A stretch of 64,000 nt of DNA from Rhynochetos jubatus. Lineage: Eukaryota; Chordata; Aves; Eurypygiformes; Rhynochetidae. The stretch lies in assembly GCA_027574665.1 (NCBI GenBank), contig CM050657.1, forward strand, positions 14,706,404-14,770,403. The letters run 5' to 3'. The notes below the pieces were generated by a model. The model had not been told where the DNA came from. It worked only from the letters and a program-made list of their open reading frames with translations, and made no database searches. Of this stretch, positions 26,835 through 38,489 are shown piece after piece; position 1 is the stretch's first letter; the number at the start of each line of letters is the position of its first letter. The position numbers and the translations under genes are program-made.

Positions 26835-27622
26835 TGCCAACCTCATGGAGTTCAACAAGGCCAGGTGCAAGGTCCTGCACAAGGGTTGGGGCAATCCCAA
26901 GCACAAGGACAGGCTGGGTGGAGAATGGATGGAGAGCAGCCCTGAGGAGAAGGACTTGGGGGGTGCTAGTGGATGAAAAGCTGAACATGAGCCAGCAGTG
27001 TGTGCTGGCAGCCCAGAAATCCAACCGTATCCTGGGCTGTATCCAGAGGAGCGTGGCCAGCAGGGTGAGGGAGGGGATTCTCCCCCTCTGCTCTGCTCCC
27101 GTGAGACCCCACCTGGAGTTCTGTGTCCAGCTGTGGAGCTCCCAACGTAAGAAGGATATCGACCAGTTGGAGTGAGTCCAGAGGAGGCCACGAAGACTCT
27201 CAGGGGGCTGGAGCACCTCTGCTATGGGAACAGCCTGAGGAAGTTGGGCTTGTTCCACCTGGAGAAGAGAAGGCTCTGGGGAGACCTTACAGCACCTTCC
27301 AGTACCTGATGGGGCTACAAGGAAGCTGGGGGGGGCTTTTTACAAGGGCCTGTAGTGACAGAACAAGGGGTAATGGGTTTAAATTGAAAGCGGGGAGATG
27401 TAGATTGGATATAGGGAAGAAATTCTTCCCGGAGGGGGTGGTGAGGCACTGGGACAGGTTGCCCAGAGAAGCTGTGGATGCCCCATCCCTGGAAGTGTTC
27501 AAGGCCAGGCTGGATGAGGCTCTGAGCAACCTGGTCTAGTGGAGGGTGTCCCTGCCCATGGCAGGGGGGTTGGAACTAGATGATCTTTATGGTCCCTTCC
27601 AACCCAAACCATTCTGTGATTG
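26835..27622 (+). mobile_element. CR1 LINE, about 0.8 kb, with broken RT C-terminal ORF
   Basis: This is the longest CR1 copy in the window, in plus orientation. Its first half is the end of CR1 ORF2 (the reverse-transcriptase protein's C-terminal region). The frame from about 26955 to 27175 reads [18 protein letters not shown] and later SVASRVREGILPL and PHLEFCVQLW, typical CR1 wording, and stops at TGA (27176). Just upstream, the CR1-like reading ([15 protein letters not shown]) is in another frame. The shift falls at or near the G6 run 26958-26963, so the ORF is dead. The second half is 3' UTR ending in cattctgtgattg at about 27622. The long minus-strand frame across it is an antisense shadow. 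Confidence 0.95.
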
Positions 27623-30600
27623 TAGAAAGCTGGAATAATACAGGTCCATTACAGTCTGCCATTCTAGCAACCTGTGTGATGATGAAGACAAAGGGAATTT
27701 GTTTTCTCCACGTGTAGTGCTGCAAGGACATCAGAACTGTGCTGTTTGCAGTAAGGTGGCAAGAGACCCCATCCCTCTTGCGCAGAGCATTGGCCCAAGA
27801 GGAGCTTTGGTGGCTGAGTGCCCAGCCCTTTCCCTGTTTCTGCTTGCAGACCGGGGGGGGGAGAGCTCCTCTTCGCAAAGGGCCTCATTACTGGGTTTTG
27901 CAATGCCATAGTGTAATTTCAAATAACTCTCCTGTCTCCCATCCATCTTTGTTGCCGTATCTTTGTATTTGCAGAGAGGAGCTAATGGGGTACAGCTGGT
28001 TAATAAAACATGCGTTGCTTGTTCTAAACTGCATTCCTTGTTGCTAAATGTCTCCCACGTAGCAGCTTTGTAGTGGTAGAGTTCGAATGGGATGACAAAA
28101 TTTTGCACCCACTTTCAGTTGAAATGATTTTAAAAGAAGAAAATCCCAGAGATCCTGAGCAAAAGAAACCATCCAAGTGCCTTCAGCCTTTTTCATTGCA
28201 ATGGATGCTCCCCTCAACTCTTGCTTTATTATCAGCATATGAAGGGCTGGCTTAATCTCCCGTACATTCTTATGTAAATTCCTTTTAAAAACAAACCCTT
28301 TAACTGGTAGTGTGTACCTAGCTTTAGGGGTTGTTGTGCAGCTTTAGCTTCACTGTAAGAGAGAATTTTAAATTTGGGGTGAAGCAAGTCTGTGTTTGTA
28401 AAGTACTTGTTTCTGTGAGATATTTAGAGTATAGGGTCTATCACGATGGAGACCCACATGCCAAGATTTGAAGCCTCTGTTTGCTGGAAAAGTAGATTTC
28501 TTCATCAAAATGAAGGTGGAGTAGACCACGTGTAGCAGCCTGTGGTGTGTGGTCCATGTGGTGTCCACCCTTTCCCCATTTGCTCTCTCTGACAAGACTT
28601 TTTCAATAAGTGAGTGCCAGTTTAACTCTCTCTTCCTTTCATTCAGGCAACATTTTCTTTTTTGCCTTAGGAAATAACACAAGACTTACAATGTAAAACG
28701 TTCCTTTTGTGACTTTAATAAAAATCAATGAGACTAGAAAAACTGTTTGTGGACCTGGAAGAGAATGCTAGTGCATAGTATTTCTCTGTCCATAAAGTTC
28801 TTTCATCTTAATTAGCAAATAAACCAGGAGAGAGCAGTAGACAGGTATTTCTGTGCAGGCTTAGGCTGGGCTTTTGTCTGACACATTCAAAAGCAGTGAT
28901 TTGGGAGAAGTCAGATTGGTTGATCGCTGTGCTTGTATCTTCAAGTTCTCTTGGTCTGAATTTTTTGGGGGTGAGGGAGATAGGGTGATTCATACTTGAG
29001 CAAGACAAACCAAAGAGCTGCCAGTTTGCATTATGTCAATGTATGTAAGAAAATATTTAGATAGAATTTCCATTAAAAGTTCAAAAGCAGGGGGCTCACG
29101 CTGACCCCAGCTTTTAGAAGCTCTGGTGGGAAACCTGAATGAAATTTAACTCAGCTAAGTGTGTTTTCGTTGGCTGGCTCCATGTTTTATTATCTCATGC
29201 AATGAGATCTTTCTTGGTTTGTCGATTTTCTACCAAGGACAAAAAGTTCATGTATGTAACAGTGCACATATTGAATTAAAGTACGATTAAAGGCATGATG
29301 TAATGACCCCCTCTCCTTTTCCTTTCGTCAATATTTGCCTGCAGGGTCAATACATTACAATATTGACTTCAAAGTATTCAATATTTTTTTACCTCCTGAG
29401 TATGTTGGCTTTGAGTGCGTGTAATATTAAACCTGTTGGTTGAACTGTTGGTCTAAGACTTACTGTCTAAGTAGTTTCAGGCTTGGATGCCTAATCCGTG
29501 TAGGGCAGCTTTCAAGGCATGTGATAATATCACAACACAGCTGTAGGCAGCTTTCCGAGGTGAACCATTTAATCTGCAGCCTTTTCTCCCAGTTTCCTAA
29601 CGACTGCTGGAATTTGTCCCTTGGTGTGCGACAGGATTATTGCCCTCTCCCCCTGCTGCCATCGGGTTTACTCTCTGCAAGACCTTCCAGTGAGCGTAGG
29701 TTATGTGGACAAACCTAAACCCCAGCAGTCCTGTCTTCCATGTGTGTTTCTGCTGCCTTGACATCTGTGCTCTGTCGAGTGCACAAAAAGCAAGATAACG
29801 CTTTACGCCCTCAAAGCGCCACGCAAACACGGCTTAACCAAGTTAAAATTGTTACAAATTCAACCGGTCGCATGGGATGGGTTGGGGTTCGCTTATCTGA
29901 GCCCCCATCAGTGGGCTGGGTGGCTCTCCTAATCCGAGCTTGAACCTTCATCTGTGTACCTCTGCATTCCCACTCTGCTGAAATCGGGCACTGGTACCCA
30001 TCAGAAGGGCTACTGCGCCACGGCGGCAGCTATGAACCATTTATCCTTCCAAAATGTGACACTCTGGAGAAAGGATTTGATTATATTCTTTGCAAGGCGT
30101 ATAAGAAGATAGGGTTGTCACCAGCGTGGTATCTTATTACGTTGTCTTTTTAAAAAAATTAAGGCAACAAAACCTATTTATAGATACAAAGAAGTTAGTG
30201 AATTCCTCTAAAGAACCAAATGTTATAATTAGGAACCCGCTGCACTTAGGACTGTTCTACAAATAAGCACCTCAAATCTAGCCTAGTCCTTCCAGAGAAA
30301 ACAAAAGTCAATCGGCTTCTTTGAGGATTAGCAAACCAGAATTTCTTGGAGCAAGGTAGTAATTACTTCCAAAGCTGAGGATGATCACTACTTCCAAATC
30401 CAAATTATTGCCAAAACCTCATTATAAACTTCAGTAGTACTCCTCTCTAGCCTAAATTTTGAATTAAGGTACTCCTAGACTAGACTCTAATTAAAGGATA
30501 AAAAGCCTGATCTGAAGGGAAGGCAGGATAACAGTGGGAATATTCTGCCTGTGGAAACCTGTGCTTCTGCATAGCCTGATCCAAGGTCATGGAAGACTTC

Positions 30601-31115
30601 ACAGGTCACCGACAGCAATTTGGGCTCAACCAGGGTGAAGTGGAAACAAGTGCAGCTCTGAGAACCCCAAAGCATGTGCGCGGCTGCTCCGTACCTGGGC
30701 ATTGGTGTCCTGCATTGCTTGTGCGGTTGTACCGTGGGGTCCCCTATTTCTTGCTTACTGTTGTCTGACAGCAAAGGGGTAAGGATTGAGCTCAGCAGCG
30801 CAAGCCTCTCGTTGGAAAGACTTATCCATATGGTTTTTAAGGGTTTTCACATATCCACCGCTGTGCTTGAAGGTTCGCTCGTACGTGTGTTCACTCCTGT
30901 GTCGTACCAAGGTGGCTGTGAATTTGATAGTGTCCTGAGAGACCACCTGAGATCTCACCTCATCTCACCTTTTCAGGTGGAAAGAAACATCGTTTTTGTG
31001 AGATCCAGGCATAGGGCAAAAAGATTACGGTAACACAGAGAGAGGGGGGAGAGGGGTCAGAGTTAAATATGTTCCTTTCTGCCCGCAGCCTACTGACTTC
31101 CTTGTGCGATTTCAG

Positions 31116-31228
31116 GGAACTTCGAAGTGGGCGTTCATATCGCAGATGTGAGCTACTTTGTACTGGAAGAAACAGCGCTGGATCAAGTAGCGAGCGAAAG
31201 AGCAACTAGTGTCTACCTAGTGCAAAAG
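31116..31228 (+). CDS. DIS3L2: DIS3L2 exon: RNB domain, [10 protein letters not shown] block
   Basis: This 113-nt exon follows the acceptor tgcgatttcAG and precedes the donor GTACGG. Its first two bases complete the Gly codon begun at 14262. It then encodes [20 protein letters not shown] and [17 protein letters not shown]. The [11 protein letters not shown] block is a hallmark of RNB exoribonucleases and lies beside the active-site Asp cluster in the fold. The ERATSVYL segment is the equally conserved following helix and strand. Its wording SVYLVQK matches DIS3L2 rather than DIS3 (TVYLCEK). The exon ends in phase 0, joining directly to VIPMLPKLL in the next exon. There is no internal stop or frameshift. 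Confidence 0.96.
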
Positions 31229-32875
31229 GTACGGACAACTTTTCCTTGTTTTGTCTGACAACTGTGCCTTCCATTTGCCATAGATTCGTTGTAAAGGTTC
31301 GTTCTCAGATGTCCGCAATCAAAATCTGGCTGTTGTTGCAGCAAACCTATAAAAATGAGTAAATTGGTGTAAGAGCTAACGGAGCTGCTGCTTACTCATT
31401 TCGTGATCCCGTGTCTGTGGGCAGGGACCCGGGTGTGCCAGGGCTTGCCAGCTCAGGAGCAGCTCCGTGTGAGCGGGACTCTGCTGATCCGGAGCTAGTT
31501 CAGGGCCCAGAGCTGCGCTGCAACGTTTGTACCATCCCAACCTGAGATGAGCCTGGCGGACCCAAGCTGGCTCTTCTGCTTTGCTGCTGGGAGCTTGAAA
31601 TTGGCAGCTGGAGGGGGGGATGTGGGGAGAGTTTCGTCTTGGTCTTCAGTGCACTAGTGCTAACTAATCCATCCCAGAAGGGGATGCATTGCAGGCTAGG
31701 GTGTAAAACATCCCATGCAACCTCACATCTTGAGGTACAACAGTATTTCACAGCCTTTTCTTTTATCTGGGTGTCCCAAATACTGCAGCAATGACGACTT
31801 TTCATCGTACAGTGGCAAGATATTTGAAATTGCACAGATCAGTGTAACAGCACCAAGTGTTAAACTCACGTTTAAAGCTGACTTCTAACCTTTAGAAGTG
31901 AACAGGTTCAGGTTGAACATTATTGGAAAGGGAACATCCAGGTTTTGTCTGTGCCTGTCTCATTTTCAGTGGAATGTGCAGGAACAACTCCTAGCTCATC
32001 AGATACGGCCGGCGCTGTGCATGCGGGAAAGCCGGGAAGCTTGACTGTTAGCTCCTGGGCCGGCTTGAGACATCAGCCCCATGAGGAGGAGTGTTCAGGC
32101 AGTCTCAGAGGAGCGGACTATTCTGCCTCCCCCCACACTCCCATTCAGCCAGGCCGTAGAAGTTCTTGTCTCCACAGCCCTTTCCGGGATGACAGGACAT
32201 CTTTTGTACAATAAATAAAGATATCCTACTTGCTACTTAGGATTAGGAGTGATTCTTCCCCTCCCTTCCTGGATGTTCCCAGGGTTGCAATCTGGGGATG
32301 GTCTTGTAATGATACTTGCTGCAGTAGTTTACGTTGTCCTCTCCACACCTTCCATAAAATGATTTATTTTACACTACTGAAATCAAATTAGTAGTTTAAT
32401 ATCAAGCTGTTAACCTTTAGTAGCTGATCCATAACTTTCCTTGGGTAGAAATAGTAAGGCACAGCTTCAGTGCGGGTTTTAGGTCTCTGTGGGTACGTGT
32501 CGCGTGGAATAGCCGCGATAGCAATGCAGAAGTGCCCAAGCCAGGCCAATAGTAGCACACAAGTGCTGCAGCGCGGGACCAAGGAGTGTCCGTGCTGGAA
32601 GACACCATTTACCAGTGACTTTGCCGTTCTCCAGGAGTGGGAAACAGCGCATATCTCATGGAAACAGCAGTTCTGGCACCAGAGTCTTCCCAATCTTACA
32701 GCCTCTCCAGCGATAAGCCCTTGGTTTCCGCGGTGCGCTGCTTCCATCTCTGAGGGATGACTCAACGGCCGCTGCTCGCTACGGGAGACGGGGGCTGGCT
32801 CGGGGGGATGTCACTGCAGGGCAGCAAAGCAGTAGTCCAGGAAGGCGTTGTGGCAATATTTCCAAGTCAAAATAC

Positions 32876-32907
32876 TGTGGTTTGTCAAACCACATGGCAT
32901 GTGGTTT
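32876..32907. repeat. Two overlapping inverted repeats
   Basis: TGTGGTTT (32876-32883) is complementary to AAACCACA (32887-32894) across GTC. AAACCACATG (32887-32896) is also complementary to CATGTGGTTT (32898-32907) around a single G. The middle arm can therefore pair with either side, giving two mutually exclusive hairpins. Confidence 0.88.
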
Positions 32908-35900
32908 TTGTAAAGGAAGAAGGAAGTTTTTTATATAGAAAGAAGACATTTTTCATTAAAATCTAGTTGTATTCAAAACCTAATTGAATTTTCCTGCAAA
33001 GCACTTTTCCTCTCCAGCACTATCGGTCAGTCACGTGTGATGCCAAGGTACGTTACCTATTGCCCCTAGTCTTCAATTGCTCTTCAACTACCTTGGCCCA
33101 GCAGTCAGGAGCAGTGTTTTACCCACGCTTCTGTGCCGCAGAAAACCCATTTTAGGAGTGCAAACTAGGTTAGATGGTGAAACGGTCAGTATTTCAATTG
33201 CAGGAGATGAAAAGGAGAGGGGGGATGAGCGAAGGAAAACAGCCAGGCTGTCTGAAACAAGAAGGTAGAATGACTCTTGTAGAAAATATGCTTTCCTTTG
33301 ATGGAACTGTTTCCTAAGACAGCTGTGATTCTGCTAGAGGTTAGCACCATGCTAATCCTCCCAAAGAAGTTAAATAAAGCCACATATTTAATTTTCCTGA
33401 ACCCTGTATCCAGAAGGGGAGTTATTGTGTAATTGCTAGTGGTCTACTTAATAAAAGTAAGAAGTTTTTGAAATAGGAGTGTATCGGGTTTTAAGAATCA
33501 AGAAAACCTAAACAGTTTCCTCTTTTTTGGCACATCTTACAGTGTTATTTTAGGTGTGAAGCAGCTCGAGTGAGAGGTCAGCCATAAATCCCTATAATAT
33601 TTTATTGGTCCTATTTTATTCTGGAGATCAAAGATCGGAACTGTAAGCCTATCTTCACACTGAGTCCAAGGACTTCGAGGCATTCACTTTTGACACCAGC
33701 AGGTTGTCGGGGTGTTGATATTTTGATAATCTCAGGCTGGGTAACAAAGAGTTGCTCGAAATCTGAATTCATGGAAGTGTTGATACAAGTCTTGAGCAGA
33801 AATCTTGGCTCATAAACAAATTGCCTATTTCCTTTGAGTGTCTTTCAGTGTGTAAGCAAGAGCCTTGCTGAGCCCACCCCATTGTTGGACCTCGGCATCC
33901 TCCTCCCAGCTCTGGGGAGAGCAGCTGATGGAAACTCTGGGTTAATACAATCCCTCCCCATTGGTCTGATGGTGGGAGAAGGGGTCACCCCGGGAGTCAG
34001 TGGGGGTCATAACCCACTGAGCCAAGCCTGAGCAGGCTGCCAAAGCAGGGCGCTGGCAGAATGGGGTTGTTTAAAGGGAGCAGAGCTGTCCGTGTGACTT
34101 TGTGAAAATAAGGGGGGTTTCTCACCAGAGTTTGTTCCCTTTCCCCTGTGGTTGACTGATTTTCCCCATCCGTTCCTTGAAAAGCTGCTACAGCGAGTCC
34201 ATTGATGAGAGCCATCCTGGCTAACCTGCTCCGAACCTGGGTGGTGAGTCAGTCCTGGCTGCAGACGCTTCTGATTTTAAAGGGAACGGGGGGTTTTATC
34301 ATCCCAGTACGCGTGTGCTCCCTCCCACTGCCCGGCTCCCTAGGAATGAGTCTGAGTCTGGAAACTTGCATTTGGTTTCTGGAAGCACTTTAGCCGAAGA
34401 GGCAAAACAAAACCAAACCAAGGGCTCTCACAAGCAGGAGGTTAGATCTCCCCGTGTCCAAGGCGGTTCCACTGTGCAGAGAAGCCAGCTAAGCAGTGTG
34501 GCTGGCCATGGTTATAGGTCCATGTGTTTTATAACGCCAGGATAACGTGTAGGAAGCCCTCCAGCCCCAGCGGTGCCTTCTCTTTGGTTTTCCCTTGCTG
34601 CCCACTGCTTCGGTGTGCTGGGATGCGTGGCTGCCTGCGGGGAGAGCCGATAGCATGGAGGAGGGCTGTCGGGCAGGGCTGCAGCCACATATGGTAGCAC
34701 TGGAGATTTTGCATGTAGGGCTTGGAAACAGAGAGAAAGCCTCCATCTGTGATTTGGTTTGAAATGCAGACCCACAGCTGCGAGCGTTGTGGATATGAGC
34801 CTTTCACTCAAATAAGTGTCCTTTCCAGGATTTCTTGGGCCCTGCTGGGCTTGTGGAGAGAGATGATGTCTTGTATTAGTCAACTGATGGAGGGGGTTGA
34901 CAACCAGACTAGCTCTCATCACCCAAGCCTTTCTGCAGCCCTGGTTTCTATGATACATTCATTAGAAAAGATTTCCTGGGGCTGTAGGTTTTTGTTTTCA
35001 TTGTGAAAGTTTTTTCCCTAGCCCTGTTGTATCTCTCCAACTGCATTTCTAGATTCAGCTACATTAATACACCCCCCTGTTCCAGCTTTATGATCCCTGT
35101 ATAAGCCCAGGTGACTTTATTTCCACCTGCAGTAAAATCAAGCTGAACGATGTGATCCCCAGCGTAGGCACATCCTCAACAATTTGCTAAGGAAACCACT
35201 TCAGGCTGGAGGTGATATCCCTCGGCAGTGTTTCAGCTAGCTGGATTTCTGCGTGCCCTGGCGCTCCGCAGGGCAGCTGGCAGACGCCACTGTCTCTTGG
35301 CAGACAGTCACGGGAAGGGCAAAGCAGTTAAAAGATGCCGGGGCAACCTCTGGATTATTTGAGGCCATGCTACGCAACCCTGATATTTTGCAAATCTGGG
35401 CATTAAAGACGTACTTAGGGAAATCTCCTCTCATCCTGCGTCTCCTGCAGAAAGAGAAGGAGATAATCGTGTTGTGAAAGTTCCTCCTGGGCAGCCCCTG
35501 GGATAACTCCTGAAACATCTCGCTCTCCAAGTGTGACACGATTGTGACATCTGTGTATGGTAAATGCTGGGCTTGCAATTACTAAGAATCCTTTCAGCCT
35601 GTGACTATCGTGTTAAGGAAAAAGGAAATGTGCATTTCAAACTTAAACTTCTGTGCTGGTAACGGTTGGTTTATTGTCCGTATGGAGTGCGAAGGGGAAC
35701 GGTGGTGTTGAAGCTGAAGGAGGCAGTTAGCCAGGACTGCTGAAAACAGGTTTCTTCTTTCGATTCAGTAAGGTAGATAAAACTGAAACACCTTCTGTGC
35801 AAGGTCACATTGCCTTACGTTATGTATTTGCTGGAAAAAGGTTGTTTGAATTCCTGCTCTGCTGGGAGACTTCCTCATGGCTTGGGTTAAGTTACTTTGC

Positions 35901-36386
35901 CTGAAGTTTCTCTCCTGTAAAACAAGAGTAACGCAGGTTGATGCTTCCCTATTTAACAGTAGGTTTGTTACAGCTAATTGCTTGGTGAGAGTTTAGTGCT
36001 GTAATTATGATCTGAGTTAAAGCTTTGCTTGTGTTTCACATCATTGAAAGCCCTTCCGTAGAGTTATAGCCTCTTGAATCAGATATTAATCCTGCTCAAG
36101 TACACTTAAAACAAGCATCCTGTTGTTTCGTTCGGGCTATTCCTCATGGATGGGCTTTCATGTTTCATGTAGGCATTTTTCTAGCAGACTGTTATGACTT
36201 CAGGAGATGTGAAAGGAAAGAGGATGTGCTAAGGCACAGGAAAAATCAATAAGTACAGAACATTATCAGTTAATCAATCACAGAGTGGCGGGAGAGAAAA
36301 AAGCTGCTAACTGCAGCTTTTAATTTGGGTGGAAAAGGGCATGGGAGCTTTTATTAAATTAGTAGCACTTTGTTCACTGTGACCTG

Positions 36387-36459
36387 CCTGCCTAAGATCG
36401 CCCATGACCACCGTGAGACCCTGAGGGTCTCACGGTGGTCATGGGCGATCTTAGGCAGG
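36387..36459. repeat. Perfect 73-bp palindrome (36-bp arms, 1-nt centre)
   Basis: The left arm 36387-36422 begins CCTGCCTAAGATCGCC and ends GTGAGACCCT. The centre is G36423. The right arm 36424-36459 begins AGGGTCTCAC and ends GATCTTAGGCAGG. All 36 positions are complementary, and pairing stops at 36386/36460 (G opposite G). Perfect arms with essentially no spacer mean a very recent fold-back (replication template-switch) event or a sequencing/assembly fold-back artefact. It does not look like a miRNA precursor, since it has no loop, nor like a known repeat I can name. Confidence 0.97.
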
Positions 36460-38381
36460 GATTTCCAGTAGTCCATAACGCTATTTTCTCTCCTTTCTGG
36501 TCCGGGTTGGCACCGCTCACTCTAAATTTATAACCTTGTGCTGTGGGTCCTTCCAGGCAGCATGGCAGAGCTCACGTACTGTATCTGTGAGTTATGAATG
36601 TACCGGTATTGTTAATGTACTGTTCACAACTGGAATAACAGAGTTGACGGCCTTTGTGTAGCGGGAAACAGCTTATCATAAGCCGTGCCCTTGCGACCTT
36701 CCAGCTGAACCGGTGCTGCTGATTCACGTTGCAAGTGACTCCTTGATGATCAGAGACCGTACAGTTAACCTTTTGGCATTAATATGCACTGCAATTAGAA
36801 TGGATTTATAGCCGTCGCCTGGTGCCAAGCCACAAATGTGATTAAATATTTTAAATCTTTCCTTCAAAGCAAAAGGTAAATATGAAGTGTGTGCACTTGA
36901 GGAGAAAATGGACACCTGAGACTTTTTTCTTCCTTAGTGTTTTGAAGAACGGTTGTTCCCCTTGCACCCAGATAGAAAAATCTTATCTCTGAAATCACCA
37001 AATTGGTGTCACAGGGTTTGCAAGAGCTGGGTTTTGCATCCTGTTCAACTTGCTGTGCATCCTATATTTACAGGGTGGCACAGGAGAGCAATCAAAATGG
37101 AAACTAAATTAAATAGCTAAGATATTTTATGGCAACCAAGCAGATCATTTCTCTCTGGGTTTTTCTGGGACATACCAGCCCACATCACCACCTAGAATAA
37201 ACAAGAAGAACACGGTGGTTCTTTGAGGGCAGTTACTGCTTCTTCACAAAGGTAAATAATGAGGAAGAATATGAAACTCTAATAATTAGGTTTGCTTTGT
37301 TAAATAGCTGCTAAATATGATCTTTACTGCAGACTTCACCTGGGAAATAACTCAGGGATGGTAGAAACACTTGGAGCTGCTCAGGTTTGCTCTAGGGTGA
37401 ATATGCTCCAAATCTTTGGCTTTGCTGCTGTAGTCAGGTGAGTAATTCGTGGTTTGGTAATTCAGCGTTCAGCAGCAGAAACTGCGTGTAAGGAATTAGG
37501 ACACAGGTTAAAAAAATCCCTGCCAGAAATTTCTGTTGGCTGACATTTTGTTCAAACAGAGTTTAGTAAAATAGTAATTATTTTCCCTCTGTTTGTAAAC
37601 ACCATGTTCAATAGTCATGAATAGGTGCTTTTGCTTGTCTCGCCAGCATGTACACGTTCCTGCCTGTGCCACAAAGCACGGCTCACTCTCTCTTGAAGCC
37701 ACGACCATTTCTGTGCTGCTTGGGAGAAGGTTCATTTATGCTTTGCAGGGAGCAGACCTGTGCTACTTGCCCGGTCACACAGTCTCCAGTGGCAAAGCAG
37801 GAAACACAATTCCCCAAATTCCTGACTGCCAGGACTGTGTTTCTTCAACACTGTTTCCTGACGTGCTGAGCCTTCCTCATTCTTCCCAGTGTCAAAATGG
37901 AGGTGGGAAAGGAGTGGCAAGCAGAGCAAACTTTGTGACCTTGAAAGCTGCGGAGTGAAGTGTTTGCACAGTTGAGGGTGCGGGATGCTTCAGGATGCTC
38001 ACTCCATACCTCGGAGGGGAGTGCTGGGAAAGATTCCCAGGTGGGAGAATGACAGCTCCCTCTGGTCTCACTGAGAGATGGGGCTTATGGGAGCGTTGGT
38101 GGCCACAGCAGTGCCTGACTTCCTCTCATTTCAGAGGATTTGGGTTACTTATTCTGTGCTGACATGTTGTTCATCATCTGATGTAGCTCTGTCACGGGTA
38201 ATGCGTCCCAGAGCTATGGCATAGCTACTCCTGCAGTGGAGGATGTGATCCTGAACGTTTAATGCATTTTCTCCTTTTGGACATTGTTGACCCTCTCTTT
38301 TACCACCTGGTCAGGGAAGCTTGGCCACAGACAGGTCTCTAGTAAAAGCCCGTATCTCACCAACGCTCTTTTCTCTTCCAG

Positions 38382-38489
38382 GTGATCCCGATGCTTCCCA
38401 AGCTGCTCTGTGAGGAGTTATGCAGTCTCAATCCCATGCGAGATAGGCTGACGTTCTCTGTGATGTGGAAGATGACTCCAGAAGGCAAG
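38382..38489 (+). CDS. DIS3L2: DIS3L2 exon: RNB domain, [10 protein letters not shown] block
   Basis: This 108-nt exon, phase 0 at both ends, follows the acceptor cttccAG and precedes the donor GTACCT. It encodes [19 protein letters not shown], then [17 protein letters not shown]. In RNB enzymes the MLPxLLxxxLCSLxP segment is a conserved motif followed by the LTFSVxW strand. In DIS3L2 the corresponding human wording is nearly the same, with VIWTLTPEGK in place of [10 protein letters not shown] (from memory). It contributes to the core of the catalytic domain that forms the RNA channel. As a symmetrical 0-0 exon of 36 codons it could be skipped without a frameshift, but that would delete a conserved core element. 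No defects are seen. Confidence 0.96.

Larger units (their letters stand above)
14263..31115 (+). other. DIS3L2: DIS3L2 intron, 16.9 kb
   Basis: The donor is GTATGA at 14263 and the acceptor is tgcgatttcAG at 31114-31115. The intron contains three CR1 copies: a minus-strand one near 16.2-16.5 kb and two plus-strand ones near 25.3-25.4 and 26.8-27.6 kb. It also holds a 13-bp-arm palindrome at 16878-16906, an imperfect A/C-rich tandem at 16981-17015, and a long miRNA-like hairpin at 25875-25972. The remainder is unique, mostly AT-leaning sequence. No exon of another gene, tRNA or snRNA gene is recognisable. The longest open frame outside the CR1s (21085-21576) has no known domain. Confidence 0.9.
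31229..38381 (+). other. DIS3L2: DIS3L2 intron, 7.2 kb
   Basis: The donor is GTACGG at 31229 and the acceptor is ctcttttctcttccAG at 38380-38381, an excellent polypyrimidine tract. I recognise no CR1 element here, unlike the flanking introns. Notable structures are the overlapping dyads at 32876-32907 and the 73-bp perfect palindrome at 36387-36459. The open frames present, for instance the minus frame at 34512-34958, lack recognisable domains. Confidence 0.9.

Noticed and set aside
26425..27258. 277-codon minus-strand open frame, the longest in the window
   Set aside because: It is antisense to the CR1 ORF2 remnant at 26835-27175 and has no recognisable domain; it is a shadow of the retrotransposon.
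37797..37861. Inverted match caggaaaca / tgtttcctg
   Set aside because: Nine-base arms separated by about 47 nt, with no further pairing; consistent with chance.
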